Source: Bacteroides sp. AN502(2024) (GTDB taxonomy: Bacteria > Bacteroidota > Bacteroidia > Bacteroidales > Bacteroidaceae). Taken from it: a stretch of DNA of 64,000 bases. Shown here piece after piece: positions 26,846-35,670 of this stretch. Both the position numbers and the translations under genes were made by a program. The notes under the pieces were generated by a model. The model was given only the letters and a program-made list of their open reading frames with translations, was not told the origin of the DNA and made no database searches. The first letter of the stretch is position 1. Each line of letters begins with the position of its first letter. The stretch lies in the NCBI RefSeq assembly GCF_041227145.1, contig NZ_JBGFSP010000003.1:620001-684000 (forward strand). The letters are read 5' to 3'.

Positions 26846-29800
26846 ATGAGACTGATTTATAATGACGCATTAAATAAGCGGATTGCTCCGTACCTGGAAA
26901 GGTTAACGAAAAAGAGAACCGGTTTGGACAAAGAGACAATGGCATTGTTGGATATATTTATGCAATACTTCAACATGGATACCCGGTATGATACATACAG
27001 CGATAAATTAGAGCCTTGCATCATCTATATTATTCAAGAAGAGAAGATTAAAAGCGTTGCCAATCTTTTCGATGGTAAGTTGAACAAGATACTCCGCTAT
27101 CTATTGGGAGACGAGTACGCCCACCTGTTCCACACTTATTTGAAGCTCAAAGCACGATGCCCGTACACTCACGGATACTCGCGCCGGTCACAACGGTCGG
27201 CAAATCCTCTTCTACATATCGGCCACGTCATAGATGCACTGACCCAGTTTCTGAAACTACGCGCCACCGGATTTACGGTTCAAGCCATACTGAACGGAGG
27301 AAACACTCCGAAAGAAATAGAAGCATACAAAGATTCGATGGACTGCCAAAACTGGATGTCCGCTCAAATAGCAGAAGGTAACCAGACTGTTATTAAACAC
27401 CTCAGCAACGTACTGACCAGTGAGAATAACGCCAACCGCCTCAACCAGAGACATCTCCAAGCTATCGCAGTAAGCGGATACCTCCCCTTGCTGGAACTGG
27501 AAGGGAAGTTACTTCTGGCAGCCAAACTACAGGAAGGCCTTCGTCAAGCTATCATGGAAACGATGGACGAAGGTTGTCCCGAAAGTTATCTCCATCTTTT
27601 CTCGGTCATCTACGACAACGGCCTGCAGCGATTCGCCTCCGTGAAACGCGGTATTGCAGTTAGCACGGGGATCGGAGAACAAGACAGCAACGAACGTATC
27701 ACCCATAAATATATAGAACTGATCCATCGTTTTCTGAACGACCGGCAACAAGCATACCATGCTCTTCAAAGCAAAGATACAGTCGAACTCTATCTGGCTT
27801 TATGGAGCATCGGATTCTATCATACGGAAGAGATTCAAACGCTTGTGCCGGAAATTATCAAGAAAGGCGCCCAATATCAGGTACAGACGTTACTTTATTT
27901 CTTGCGTTGTACACAATACTCAGGCATGAACCATCACATCAGTAAAGATGCCTTCGAAAAATGGCATACGGAACCGTCGGTGGTAGCGGCTATCTTACCG
28001 CTGTATCTGTCCGATCTCTATCTCAGCCGATACGGAGGGGACAAAGAGTCCCCGTCGCTCCACGATTATTTTGATAGCAAAGAAGAGGCGATCCGCCATT
28101 ATCAATATCTGAAGCAAATCTATCAGTCCATCTCCACCAAAGAGATTTATTCTCCTTATGTGTTCCCTTGGGAAAACGCAGAGCTCACCCGCTCGGAAGT
28201 CGTTCTCAAGATGGCATACATCACCTGGATAACCGAGAACTCTGCATTGAAAGACGATCTTTGCAGCTATCTCCCCTCCCTGGATAGTTATATGCGGGCA
28301 GGTTATATTGGTGTCGTATTGGCTCCACCGACCAGTCCGCTACAAGCAGAATATGTACTGCAATCACTGAGCGACCGTTCGCAGGATGTGCGTGAAGAAG
28401 CATATAAAGTATTATCCGAGATGACCTTGTCGCCCGAACAAAACCGGAAAATAGAAGAGTTGCTGCGCTTCAAATACAGTGAGATGCGTATCCATGCTAT
28501 CAATCTGCTGATGAAGCAGCCCCAAGAACAGCTGGGCGGCAGCATCCGCCGCTTGCTAACGGACAAGGTTGCCGAACGCCGCCTGGCAGGATTGGACATG
28601 ATGAAGACCATACACAATGTAAAAATCCTACAAGATATCTATCGGGAACTGCTCCCGACAGTCAAAGAGATTCAAAAGCCGAACCCCAAAGAAAAAGTAT
28701 TGATAGAATCTCTGATTGGCGATGGAACAGAAGAGAACATCACACAACAGTATACCCGAGAAAACGGTTTCGGCCTGTACGATCCGTCTCTTGAAGTCAA
28801 TCTGCCGGAAATTACTCAGGACAAAGGATTCAACGTTAAAAAAACATTCGAATTCATTTGCTTCGGAAGGGCCAAACTCGTTTTCAAGAGACTAAGCAAA
28901 TACATCGAAACCTACAGGAATAAAGAATTCAAAAACAGCTATGGAGAAACATGCCTGATAGGTAACAGTGTCCTGATGAACTGGGGCAACTACGGAGGAT
29001 TGAGCGGACTCGGATTCCCTGAATTATGGAAAGTCTTCTACGAAGAAGAAATAGGAAGCTATGACAAATTGCTGATGATGAGTTTCATGCTTGCATCGAC
29101 AGGTACCCCTAAAGATAAAGACGACTCCAACGAGGAAGATGAAGAAGACATCAAGGCAGACCAGGAATCAAGTAATACTTTTGAGCCACTTGTCAACCGG
29201 ATGTATGCCGGCATCACTTACCGCGGACTGCAGAAAGAGCTCCGAAAGATGCCGTATTATGAACAGATGAACGACATCATCGAAGCACTGGCATACGAGT
29301 ACAAAGAGGAAGCCGTCTATCAACGACTGTCTGTCAATATGCTACTCCAACTGTTGCCTTTGCTAAACACCCGGAACATTTTCCGCCAGTACACCAGTAA
29401 GCATGCATGGCTCCGGGACAAACAGGAATATGGAGAAAGACAAATCGTTTACCCGATACATAATAACAAATTCGTGAACTTCTGGCTCAAAATGCCTCAA
29501 AAGCCCATGAGTGATGATCTATTTATCCGTTATTTCACAGTGCGCTATCAGCTTTATAAGCTCACCAACTACATGGAGCACACCCCCGAACTGGAGGAAA
29601 CAGACTCTTATCTTCATGCCACGGACTTCGCCCGTGCCTGGATGCTGGGAATCATCCCGACAGAGGAAGTGTACCGTGAAATGATGGGGCGCATCAGCTC
29701 CCCCGGGCAGATCAAGGAAATTACGATGGTATTGAACGACCACATTCGTTTCAACAAGGAAAAAGAAAGATACGCCGATATCAAATATATCGACCTCTCC

Positions 29801-31906
29801 CTCTTCCGTTCCCTCACCCAAAAAGTGGTAGACCGGATTCTTGAAATCGAATTAAAACGCGGAGACTCCAAGACACAAGTTACCTCCCTTGCAGAAGAAT
29901 TAAAATATATCTATGGCGCCCCAACATTTATCCGTATTCTGCAAGCATTCGGCAAAGACACTTTCATACGTGACAGTTACAACTGGGGTAACACCAAACG
30001 GGGTGTATTAAGCAGCTTGCTCCATGCTTGCCATCCCCTGCCGACAGACACCAGCGAGAATGTGAAAAGACTGGCGAAGCAAGCCGAAATCAGCGACGAG
30101 CGACTGGTAGAAGCCGCCATGTTCGCTCCGCAATGGATTGAACTGACTGAAAAGGCAATAGGCTGGAAAGGGCTGACAAGTGCTGCCTATTATTTCCACG
30201 CCCATACCAATGAGACATGTGACGAGAAGAAGAAAGCAATCATCGCCCGCTACACTCCTATCGACGTGGAAGACTTGCGGGAAGGTGCTTTTGATATCGA
30301 CTGGTTCAAGGATGCGTTTAAGACGATTGGCAAACGACGCTTCGAAGTGGTCTACAATGCCGCCAAATATATCTCATGCAGCAATAGCCATACCCGTGCC
30401 CGTAAGTTTGCCGATGCCATCAACGGTGCGGTGAAGGCGGCAGATGTAAAGAAAGAAATAGTTGCCAAACGCAACAAAGACTTATTGATGAGCTACGGCC
30501 TCATCCCATTGGGACGGAAACCGGACAAAGAATTGTTGGATCGTTATCAATACCTGCAAAAGTTCCTGAAAGAGAGTAAGGAATTCGGTAGTCAAAGACA
30601 GGAAAGCGAAAAGAAAGCGGTAAACATCGCCCTGCAAAACCTGGCACGTAACTCCGGTTACGGAGACGTTACGCGCCTGACCTGGAGCATGGAAACGGAA
30701 CTAATCAAGGACCTCCTCCCCTACCTGTCTCCCAAAGAAATAGACGGTGTAGAAGTGTATATACAAATCAACGAGGAAGGCAAATCGGAGATAAAGCAAA
30801 TCAAAAACGGCAAAGAGCTCAACAGTATGCCTGCCAAACTGAAAAAGCATCCGTATGTAGAAGAACTGAAAGCGGTACATAAAAAGCTGAAAGACCAGTA
30901 TACCCGCTCCCGCGTGATGTTGGAACAGGCGATGGAAGACTGTATCCGTTTTGAAGAAAACGAATTGCGCAAGTTAATGCAAAACCCTGTTATCTGGCCA
31001 TTGTTGAGGCATCTTGTCTTTATCTGTAACGGACAGACAGGCTTCTACACCGATGGATTGCTGGTGACTGTGAATGCCGTTTGCCTCTCGCTAAAACCGA
31101 AAGACGAGTTACGCATCGCCCATCCCACAGACCTGTACGCAAGCGGAGACTGGCACGCTTATCAGAAATTCTTGTTCGATAAGGCTATCCGCCAACCTTT
31201 CAAGCAGGTATTCCGTGAGCTCTATGTTCCGACTCCGGAAGAAACAGAAGCCACTCAATCCCGCCGTTACGCAGGCAATCAGATTCAGTCACAGAAAACG
31301 GTTGCCATACTGAAAGGACGCCGCTGGGTAGCCGACTATGAAGACGGTCTCCAAAAGATCTATTACAAAGAGAACATCATCGCCATCATCTATGCCATGG
31401 CAGACTGGTTCTCTCCTGCCGACATCGAAGCTCCGACATTGGAATATGTCTGCTTCTACAACCGCAAAGACTACAAACTGATGAAAATCTCGGAGATTCC
31501 TCCTGTCATTTTCTCGGAAGTGATGAGGGACGTAGACCTGGCAGTAAGTGTAGCCCATGCCGGAAGCGTTGATCCGGAAACCAGCCACTCTACCATCGAG
31601 ATGCGCAGCGTACTGGTGGAACTGACAATGTCGTTGTTCCATTTCAAGAACGTGACGGTACAAGGAAGCTTTGCCCACATTGAAGGCAAACTCGGCAAAT
31701 ACAAGATCCATCTGGGCAGCGGTGTGATCCATCAGGAAGGCGGCGCACAAATTGCCGTTCTTCCGGTACATTCGCAAAGTCGCGGACGCCTGTTCCTACC
31801 TTTTGTAGATGAAGATCCGAAGACAGCCGAGATATTGACTAAGATCATCTTCTTTGCAGAAGACGATAAAATAAAAGACCCAAGTATCCTGAACCAAATT
31901 AAATAG
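26846..31906 (+). CDS. Giant DUF4132-domain protein (DUF5724/DUF4132 type)
   Basis: Cytoplasmic protein of 1686 residues, no signal peptide or membrane span. The first two thirds are helical with HEAT-like stretches (VLAPPTSPLQAEYVLQSL, then RSQDVREEAYKVLSEM around 505-560). A strongly acidic insert (KDDSNEEDEEDIKADQES) lies near 760. The C-terminal third has the DUF4132 signature RRYAGNQIQSQKTVAILKGR with RWVADYEDGLQKIYY (about 1470-1510) and a conserved end containing EMRSVLVELTMSLF and HLGSGVIHQEGG. DUF4132 is also in E. coli YehI and MolR; its biochemical function is not established, so none is claimed. It shares an operon with a 139-residue protein and a methionine sulfoxide reductase 7 bases downstream. 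Confidence 0.85.
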   Translation: MRLIYNDALNKRIAPYLERLTKKRTGLDKETMALLDIFMQYFNMDTRYDTYSDKLEPCIIYIIQEEKIKSVANLFDGKLNKILRYLLGDEYAHLFHTYLKLKARCPYTHGYSRRSQRSANPLLHIGHVIDALTQFLKLRATGFTVQAILNGGNTPKEIEAYKDSMDCQNWMSAQIAEGNQTVIKHLSNVLTSENNANRLNQRHLQAIAVSGYLPLLELEGKLLLAAKLQEGLRQAIMETMDEGCPESYLHLFSVIYDNGLQRFASVKRGIAVSTGIGEQDSNERITHKYIELIHRFLNDRQQAYHALQSKDTVELYLALWSIGFYHTEEIQTLVPEIIKKGAQYQVQTLLYFLRCTQYSGMNHHISKDAFEKWHTEPSVVAAILPLYLSDLYLSRYGGDKESPSLHDYFDSKEEAIRHYQYLKQIYQSISTKEIYSPYVFPWENAELTRSEVVLKMAYITWITENSALKDDLCSYLPSLDSYMRAGYIGVVLAPPTSPLQAEYVLQSLSDRSQDVREEAYKVLSEMTLSPEQNRKIEELLRFKYSEMRIHAINLLMKQPQEQLGGSIRRLLTDKVAERRLAGLDMMKTIHNVKILQDIYRELLPTVKEIQKPNPKEKVLIESLIGDGTEENITQQYTRENGFGLYDPSLEVNLPEITQDKGFNVKKTFEFICFGRAKLVFKRLSKYIETYRNKEFKNSYGETCLIGNSVLMNWGNYGGLSGLGFPELWKVFYEEEIGSYDKLLMMSFMLASTGTPKDKDDSNEEDEEDIKADQESSNTFEPLVNRMYAGITYRGLQKELRKMPYYEQMNDIIEALAYEYKEEAVYQRLSVNMLLQLLPLLNTRNIFRQYTSKHAWLRDKQEYGERQIVYPIHNNKFVNFWLKMPQKPMSDDLFIRYFTVRYQLYKLTNYMEHTPELEETDSYLHATDFARAWMLGIIPTEEVYREMMGRISSPGQIKEITMVLNDHIRFNKEKERYADIKYIDLSLFRSLTQKVVDRILEIELKRGDSKTQVTSLAEELKYIYGAPTFIRILQAFGKDTFIRDSYNWGNTKRGVLSSLLHACHPLPTDTSENVKRLAKQAEISDERLVEAAMFAPQWIELTEKAIGWKGLTSAAYYFHAHTNETCDEKKKAIIARYTPIDVEDLREGAFDIDWFKDAFKTIGKRRFEVVYNAAKYISCSNSHTRARKFADAINGAVKAADVKKEIVAKRNKDLLMSYGLIPLGRKPDKELLDRYQYLQKFLKESKEFGSQRQESEKKAVNIALQNLARNSGYGDVTRLTWSMETELIKDLLPYLSPKEIDGVEVYIQINEEGKSEIKQIKNGKELNSMPAKLKKHPYVEELKAVHKKLKDQYTRSRVMLEQAMEDCIRFEENELRKLMQNPVIWPLLRHLVFICNGQTGFYTDGLLVTVNAVCLSLKPKDELRIAHPTDLYASGDWHAYQKFLFDKAIRQPFKQVFRELYVPTPEETEATQSRRYAGNQIQSQKTVAILKGRRWVADYEDGLQKIYYKENIIAIIYAMADWFSPADIEAPTLEYVCFYNRKDYKLMKISEIPPVIFSEVMRDVDLAVSVAHAGSVDPETSHSTIEMRSVLVELTMSLFHFKNVTVQGSFAHIEGKLGKYKIHLGSGVIHQEGGAQIAVLPVHSQSRGRLFLPFVDEDPKTAEILTKIIFFAEDDKIKDPSILNQIK

Positions 31907-31913
31907 AAAAGAT

Positions 31914-32384
31914 ATGGCAGAAAATTTAATCATCAGCACGGGAAGCAAGGAAGAGAAGTACCGGGAGTTACTTCCGCAACTACATGCTTTGGTAAGTACG
32001 GAGACGGATCTCATAGCCAATCTTGCCAACATGGCAGCAGCCTTAAAACAAACTTTCGGTTTCTTCTGGGTAGGCTTTTATCTTGTGAAGAAAGAAGAAC
32101 TCGTATTAGGTCCGTTCCAAGGTCCCATTGCCTGTACCCGCATCCGCTTCGGTAGAGGAGTTTGCGGCACAGCCTGGAAAGAAGCCCGTACACTGATTGT
32201 TCCCGATGTAGAGCAGTTTCCCGGACACATAGCTTGTAGCTCGGACTCGAAATCGGAAATAGTAGTACCGATCCTAAAGCAGGGCAAAGTTGTCGGAGTG
32301 CTGGATATCGACAGTGATACATTGGATAGTTTTGACACTATCGATGCACGCTATCTGGAGGAGATTTGTACGTATATTGGATAA
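31914..32384 (+). CDS. Free methionine-(R)-sulfoxide reductase, GAF domain
   Basis: Cytoplasmic enzyme of 156 residues that reduces free L-methionine-R-sulfoxide, repairing oxidised methionine. The whole protein is a GAF domain. Three cysteines, C74 (ACTRIRFGRG), C84 (VCGTAW) and C108 (HIACSSDSKSE), have gaps of 10 and 24 residues, the same spacing I recall for Cys84/Cys94/Cys118 of the E. coli enzyme. E115 and the GVLDIDSD block are also typical. It follows the DUF4132 gene by 7 bases and is probably cotranscribed, which hints at an oxidative-stress link for that operon but does not prove it. Confidence 0.92.
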   Translation: MAENLIISTGSKEEKYRELLPQLHALVSTETDLIANLANMAAALKQTFGFFWVGFYLVKKEELVLGPFQGPIACTRIRFGRGVCGTAWKEARTLIVPDVEQFPGHIACSSDSKSEIVVPILKQGKVVGVLDIDSDTLDSFDTIDARYLEEICTYIG

Positions 32385-32530
32385 GTTAATGGACGAGGCT
32401 ACGATAGATAGAATGAAGAAGACACATACATTGTAAATCAAATAAAAACCAATATAAACAAATAAATATGGACAAGCTTTTAATAAAAAGAATTCTTTCT
32501 ACAAATCCTCTCCCTATTGATTTCGTCAAT
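32385..32530. other. Spacer before the repeat element
   Basis: About 145 AT-rich bases, no gene seen. The minus strand of 32386-32628 is open but starts inside the repeat element and lacks coding support beyond it. Confidence 0.4.
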
Positions 32531-32849
32531 TCCTCTTTCAACCTATCACCATCGTCCTGAAACTCTTTATTCATCGTATTTACAGGGCGGTGATAGGTTG
32601 TTGCTAACCTATCACCTGTATCTGTCACCTATCACCTGGTCCTCCGTAAGGAAACACTAGTTCCACCGTAAGGAAACTCTAGTTCCACCATAAGGAAACT
32701 CTAGTTCCACCGTAAGGAAACACTAGTTCCATCATAAGGAAACACTAGTTCCCCCGTAAGGAAACAAGAATTACTCCTTATTAAAATGATTGTTTACTAG
32801 ACGCTTTTTCAAAAAAATAGGTGGTGATAGGTGATAGATTGAAAGAGGA
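32531..32849. repeat. Intergenic element of about 319 bp with 20-bp terminal inverted repeats
   Basis: TCCTCTTTCAACCTATCACC (32531-32550) is matched at 19 of 20 positions by the reverse complement of 32830-32849. Inside are a perfect 11-bp hairpin (GGTGATAGGTT at 32589 with AACCTATCACC to 32616), the dispersed segment 32533-32582 that recurs at 40218-40266, and the 22-nt tandem array. It has no transposase and resembles a MITE-like or REP-like element. No target-site duplication could be confirmed. Confidence 0.6.
32646..32777. repeat. 22-nt tandem repeat, five good units plus one decayed
   Basis: Units GTAAGGAAACACTAGTTCCA (first 20 of 22) begin at 32646, 32668, 32690, 32712 and 32734; a sixth at 32756 is degenerate. 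Differences are mostly single bases (CACTAG/CTCTAG; CACCG/CACCA). Each unit holds a GGAA...TTCC inverted repeat. There are no unique spacers, so it is not a CRISPR array. Confidence 0.9.
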
Positions 32850-32960
32850 TTTTCATTTTTATGTATGAGAGAGCCATGTCTCATTGACTAAATTATCTGA
32901 CGATTTACTTGCAGATGTCAGATAATTTTGCAAATATTGCATATAAAAAGTAAAAAACAC

Positions 32961-33872
32961 ATGGAAAAGACCGTTTTTTCGCCTTTATCCCGACAAGCGC
33001 TGTATGCAGACAACAAACAATGGAAGCAATTCCTTTCTATTTTTTTATTGGCAGTGGGCGTTGGTTTTACAGTAGTAGGCACTATCTTCTTTTTTGCCTA
33101 CAACTGGGATGAATTACCTAACTTTGTAAAATTAGGAATAGTGGAGGTGTTACTAGCAGTTTCTGTCCTGCTCGCCACATTCACCCGTTGGAATAAACTT
33201 GTCAAACAGATTCTCCTGACCGGAGCCACGTTCTTGATAGGTACGCTTTTCGCCGTCTTCGGGCAAATCTACCAAACGGGAGCCGATGCCTACGATCTTT
33301 TTCTGGGATGGACCCTTTTCACCATTCTCTGGGCGGTTGCTATCCGTTTCGCTCCGTTATGGCTGACGTTCATCGGATTACTTTGTACCACGATATGGTT
33401 ATACAATATACAGATTGCTAACGCCAACTCTTGGGAAATGACTTTACTAGCCAATGCAGTAACCTGGATATGTGCCATGGCAACGATAATCACGGAATGG
33501 ATGAGCGCAAAAGGTCATTTGAACAGGAATAATCGTTGGCTTGTCAGTCTTCTTTCACTGGCTACTATCATACACACCAGTTTCCTGTTAATGATGGCAA
33601 TCTGCAAAGAGAACACCATATTGTCTGTTCCTCTCATAAGCACCGTCCTTCTATTCTCTGTAGGCCTTTGGTATGGATGGAAAATAAAAAAACTGTTCTA
33701 TCTGGCTATTATTCCGTTTGCTTCATTAATGATTCTATTGACTACATTCATATCACAAAGTGATCTTGGAGATATTCTCTTCTACGGAGGAATTATTGTT
33801 ATCACCGGAACAACTTTGCTTATTTACATCATTCTTCATTTAAAAAAGCAATGGTATGGTACAGAAGCATAA
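32961..33872 (+). CDS. DUF2157 membrane protein
   Basis: Inner-membrane protein of 303 residues with about nine hydrophobic spans. The start at 32961 gives MEKTVFSPLSRQALYADN followed by the first span; an upstream ATG at 32928 lies in the AT-rich region and adds 11 residues. The N-terminal block with FFFAYNWDELPNFVKLGIV and FLIGTLFAVFGQIYQTGADA (about 45-130) is the hallmark of DUF2157. Function is unknown. Its end overlaps the DUF4401 gene by 17 bases and a GDYXXLXY-domain gene follows, a trio often found together; the overlaps imply translational coupling. Confidence 0.85.
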   Translation: MEKTVFSPLSRQALYADNKQWKQFLSIFLLAVGVGFTVVGTIFFFAYNWDELPNFVKLGIVEVLLAVSVLLATFTRWNKLVKQILLTGATFLIGTLFAVFGQIYQTGADAYDLFLGWTLFTILWAVAIRFAPLWLTFIGLLCTTIWLYNIQIANANSWEMTLLANAVTWICAMATIITEWMSAKGHLNRNNRWLVSLLSLATIIHTSFLLMMAICKENTILSVPLISTVLLFSVGLWYGWKIKKLFYLAIIPFASLMILLTTFISQSDLGDILFYGGIIVITGTTLLIYIILHLKKQWYGTEA

Positions 33873-34830
33873 CCTCACTATTCAAGTCGTATCCATTATC
33901 GGAGGAGTCCTGACGGCTATTTTCTTTTTGGGATTTTTGGCACTTGCCGAGATTTTCCGCTCCGATATTTCTTGCCTGATTGTAGGAAGTATATTACTTC
34001 TCACGACTCTGACAATCAGCCGCATGGTGGTCCGGCCTTTTCTGGATGCAATCAACATCACTTTATACATAGCCGGATGTGTATCGATTAGTCTGGGTAT
34101 AAATACCAGCATTAATCTCCTCTTCATTACACTTATGGGAATCAGTACTCTCACATTCTTGCTATCAAGAGGTTTTATCCTCCCCTTTCTTTCAGTCATT
34201 CTGTTTAATATCTCTTTCTTCGGAGAAGCAGCCCATGTCTTTTCTTCGTTTTATCCCTTGCAAATAGCTGCAATTCCTATCCTTACACTGTTTCTACTTA
34301 CCAACATCTTTGAAAACAAGTTGTTTGAATGTATAGGAACAAAGAATCACTTTTCCAAATACAGACCATTTCATTTCGGATTATTCGTATCCGGTATCGT
34401 CTCACTGGGAGGATTATCAATCAATTATCTGATATCAGAAACAAATAGTTGGCTTGTGTCTTGCATACTGTCTATTTGTATATGGTTCGGAATTCTTATC
34501 ATGGTTCAACGAATCATGCAGGTCATGAAAGTGGATAATGTAGTAAATCAGGTTGGCATCTACATTCTTTGTATTGTTATCTGCCTGCCTACCGTGTTTG
34601 CTCCTTATTTATCCGGTAGCTTGTTACTGATTTTAATATGCTTCCATTATGGTTACAGAGCGGAGTGTGCTGCCTCGCTCCTTCTCTTTATCTATGCTGT
34701 TTCCAAGTATTATTATGATTTGAATTTGAGTCTGCTCAACAAATCCATAACGCTTTTCTGCATCGGAATTGCATGTATTACAGCCTGGTATTTCTTCACT
34801 CAAAAAAGGACAAGACATGAAAAAGTATAG
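33856..34830 (+). CDS. DUF4401 membrane protein
   Basis: Inner-membrane protein of 324 residues made almost entirely of hydrophobic helices (about ten spans), with short loops such as FENKLFECIGTKNHFSKYR near 155-172. It matches the DUF4401 pattern by its place between DUF2157 and GDYXXLXY genes and by the GGVLTAIFFLGFLALAEIF start. Function is not known. It overlaps both neighbours (17 bases before, 14 after). Confidence 0.8.
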   Translation: MVQKHNLTIQVVSIIGGVLTAIFFLGFLALAEIFRSDISCLIVGSILLLTTLTISRMVVRPFLDAINITLYIAGCVSISLGINTSINLLFITLMGISTLTFLLSRGFILPFLSVILFNISFFGEAAHVFSSFYPLQIAAIPILTLFLLTNIFENKLFECIGTKNHFSKYRPFHFGLFVSGIVSLGGLSINYLISETNSWLVSCILSICIWFGILIMVQRIMQVMKVDNVVNQVGIYILCIVICLPTVFAPYLSGSLLLILICFHYGYRAECAASLLLFIYAVSKYYYDLNLSLLNKSITLFCIGIACITAWYFFTQKRTRHEKV

Positions 34831-35314
34831 TCGAATATTGATTATCGCAAACCTGATATTGTTACTGGGATATTTCAACTGGTCGGTTTACAAGAAAGAG
34901 CAGACCTTGAAAAACGGACGTTTGGTTTTGTTGCAGCTGGTCCCCGTCGATCCCCGGTCTCTCATACAAGGAGACTATATGAGGCTTAACTACAAGGAAG
35001 CCTCATCTGATCTGCTAGATGATCAAACCGACACACGCGGTTATGCCATATTACATACTGACAGTAATCAGGTAGGAGAAATTGTACGGCTACAAAACAC
35101 TTTGGAGCCTGTAAACGACAATGAGCTAGTTATCAAATATAAAATAATAAACAGACGCCTCTTCCTCGGTGCCGAATCTTTCTTCTTTGAAGAAGGACAG
35201 GATACTCTTTATCAAAAAGCCATGTATGGCGGACTGAAAGTGGATGATAAAGGACAAAGCCTACTCGTGGGACTGTATGATGAGGACTTTCAGCAAATTC
35301 AACCTGATAAATAG
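34817..35314 (+). CDS. GDYXXLXY-domain protein
   Basis: A 165-residue protein with one N-terminal membrane anchor (about 5-23) and a soluble domain outside the membrane. The family motif is seen as GDYMRLNY at 52-59, preceded by LVPVDPRSLIQ. The start at 34817 gives a good anchor (MKKYSRILIIANLILLLGYF); the in-frame ATG at 34769 lies inside the preceding gene. Function of this domain is not established. It probably acts with the DUF2157 and DUF4401 proteins. A hairpin terminator lies 5 bases downstream. Confidence 0.85.
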   Translation: MKKYSRILIIANLILLLGYFNWSVYKKEQTLKNGRLVLLQLVPVDPRSLIQGDYMRLNYKEASSDLLDDQTDTRGYAILHTDSNQVGEIVRLQNTLEPVNDNELVIKYKIINRRLFLGAESFFFEEGQDTLYQKAMYGGLKVDDKGQSLLVGLYDEDFQQIQPDK

Positions 35315-35318
35315 CAGT

Positions 35319-35350
35319 AAAAGCCCGGACTTTCTCAAGCTCGGGCTTTT
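35319..35350 (+). terminator. Hairpin terminator of the DUF2157 operon
   Basis: AAAAGCCCGGA and its partner AGCTCGGGCTTTT form a stem followed by T residues. A related copy, less perfect, is found at 41884-41914 and marks the left edge of the duplicated unit. Confidence 0.8.
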
Positions 35351-35437
35351 ATTCTCAAAACATCTCCTTAATCAATAGGGAAATAAGAGACTAGCAATTT
35401 GATTTCTAGTACAAATAAGAAGACGTTATGAAATAAA

Positions 35438-35479
35438 AAAAGGGATACCTGTGGGAAATAAGGGGGAGGTATCCCTTTC
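35438..35479 (-). terminator. Bidirectional hairpin downstream of surface lipoprotein 1
   Basis: AAGGGATACC pairs with GGTATCCCTT around a 17-base loop, with A/T runs on both sides. The same hairpin with near-identical loop lies at 42009-42048 behind the second lipoprotein gene. Bases 35480-35670 between it and the gene stop are 3' leader without other features. Confidence 0.75.
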
Positions 35480-35670
35480 TATAAGAAGAGCAGAATTAGA
35501 AGGATTGACTTTCACAAGCCAAATCCTTCACTCTGTTTCTTCTCGGTGGCTTCTTCACATAAGGTGAAGAAGAGTTTGATCTTTCTGCATCTGGAGTAGT
35601 TTCAACTGTAAAACATCCTTTGCTTATATGAAATATTAGGAAGTTTGAAACGACTCTCCAATTTTTCTTC

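Noticed and set aside
32386..32628. 80-codon minus-strand frame starting MTDTGDR
   Set aside because: It lies inside the terminal-repeat element; only the repeated part looks protein-like and the tail is hydrophobic AT-rich translation.
32646..32777. CRISPR array
   Set aside because: Units of 22 nt follow each other directly without unique spacers and no cas gene is present in the window.
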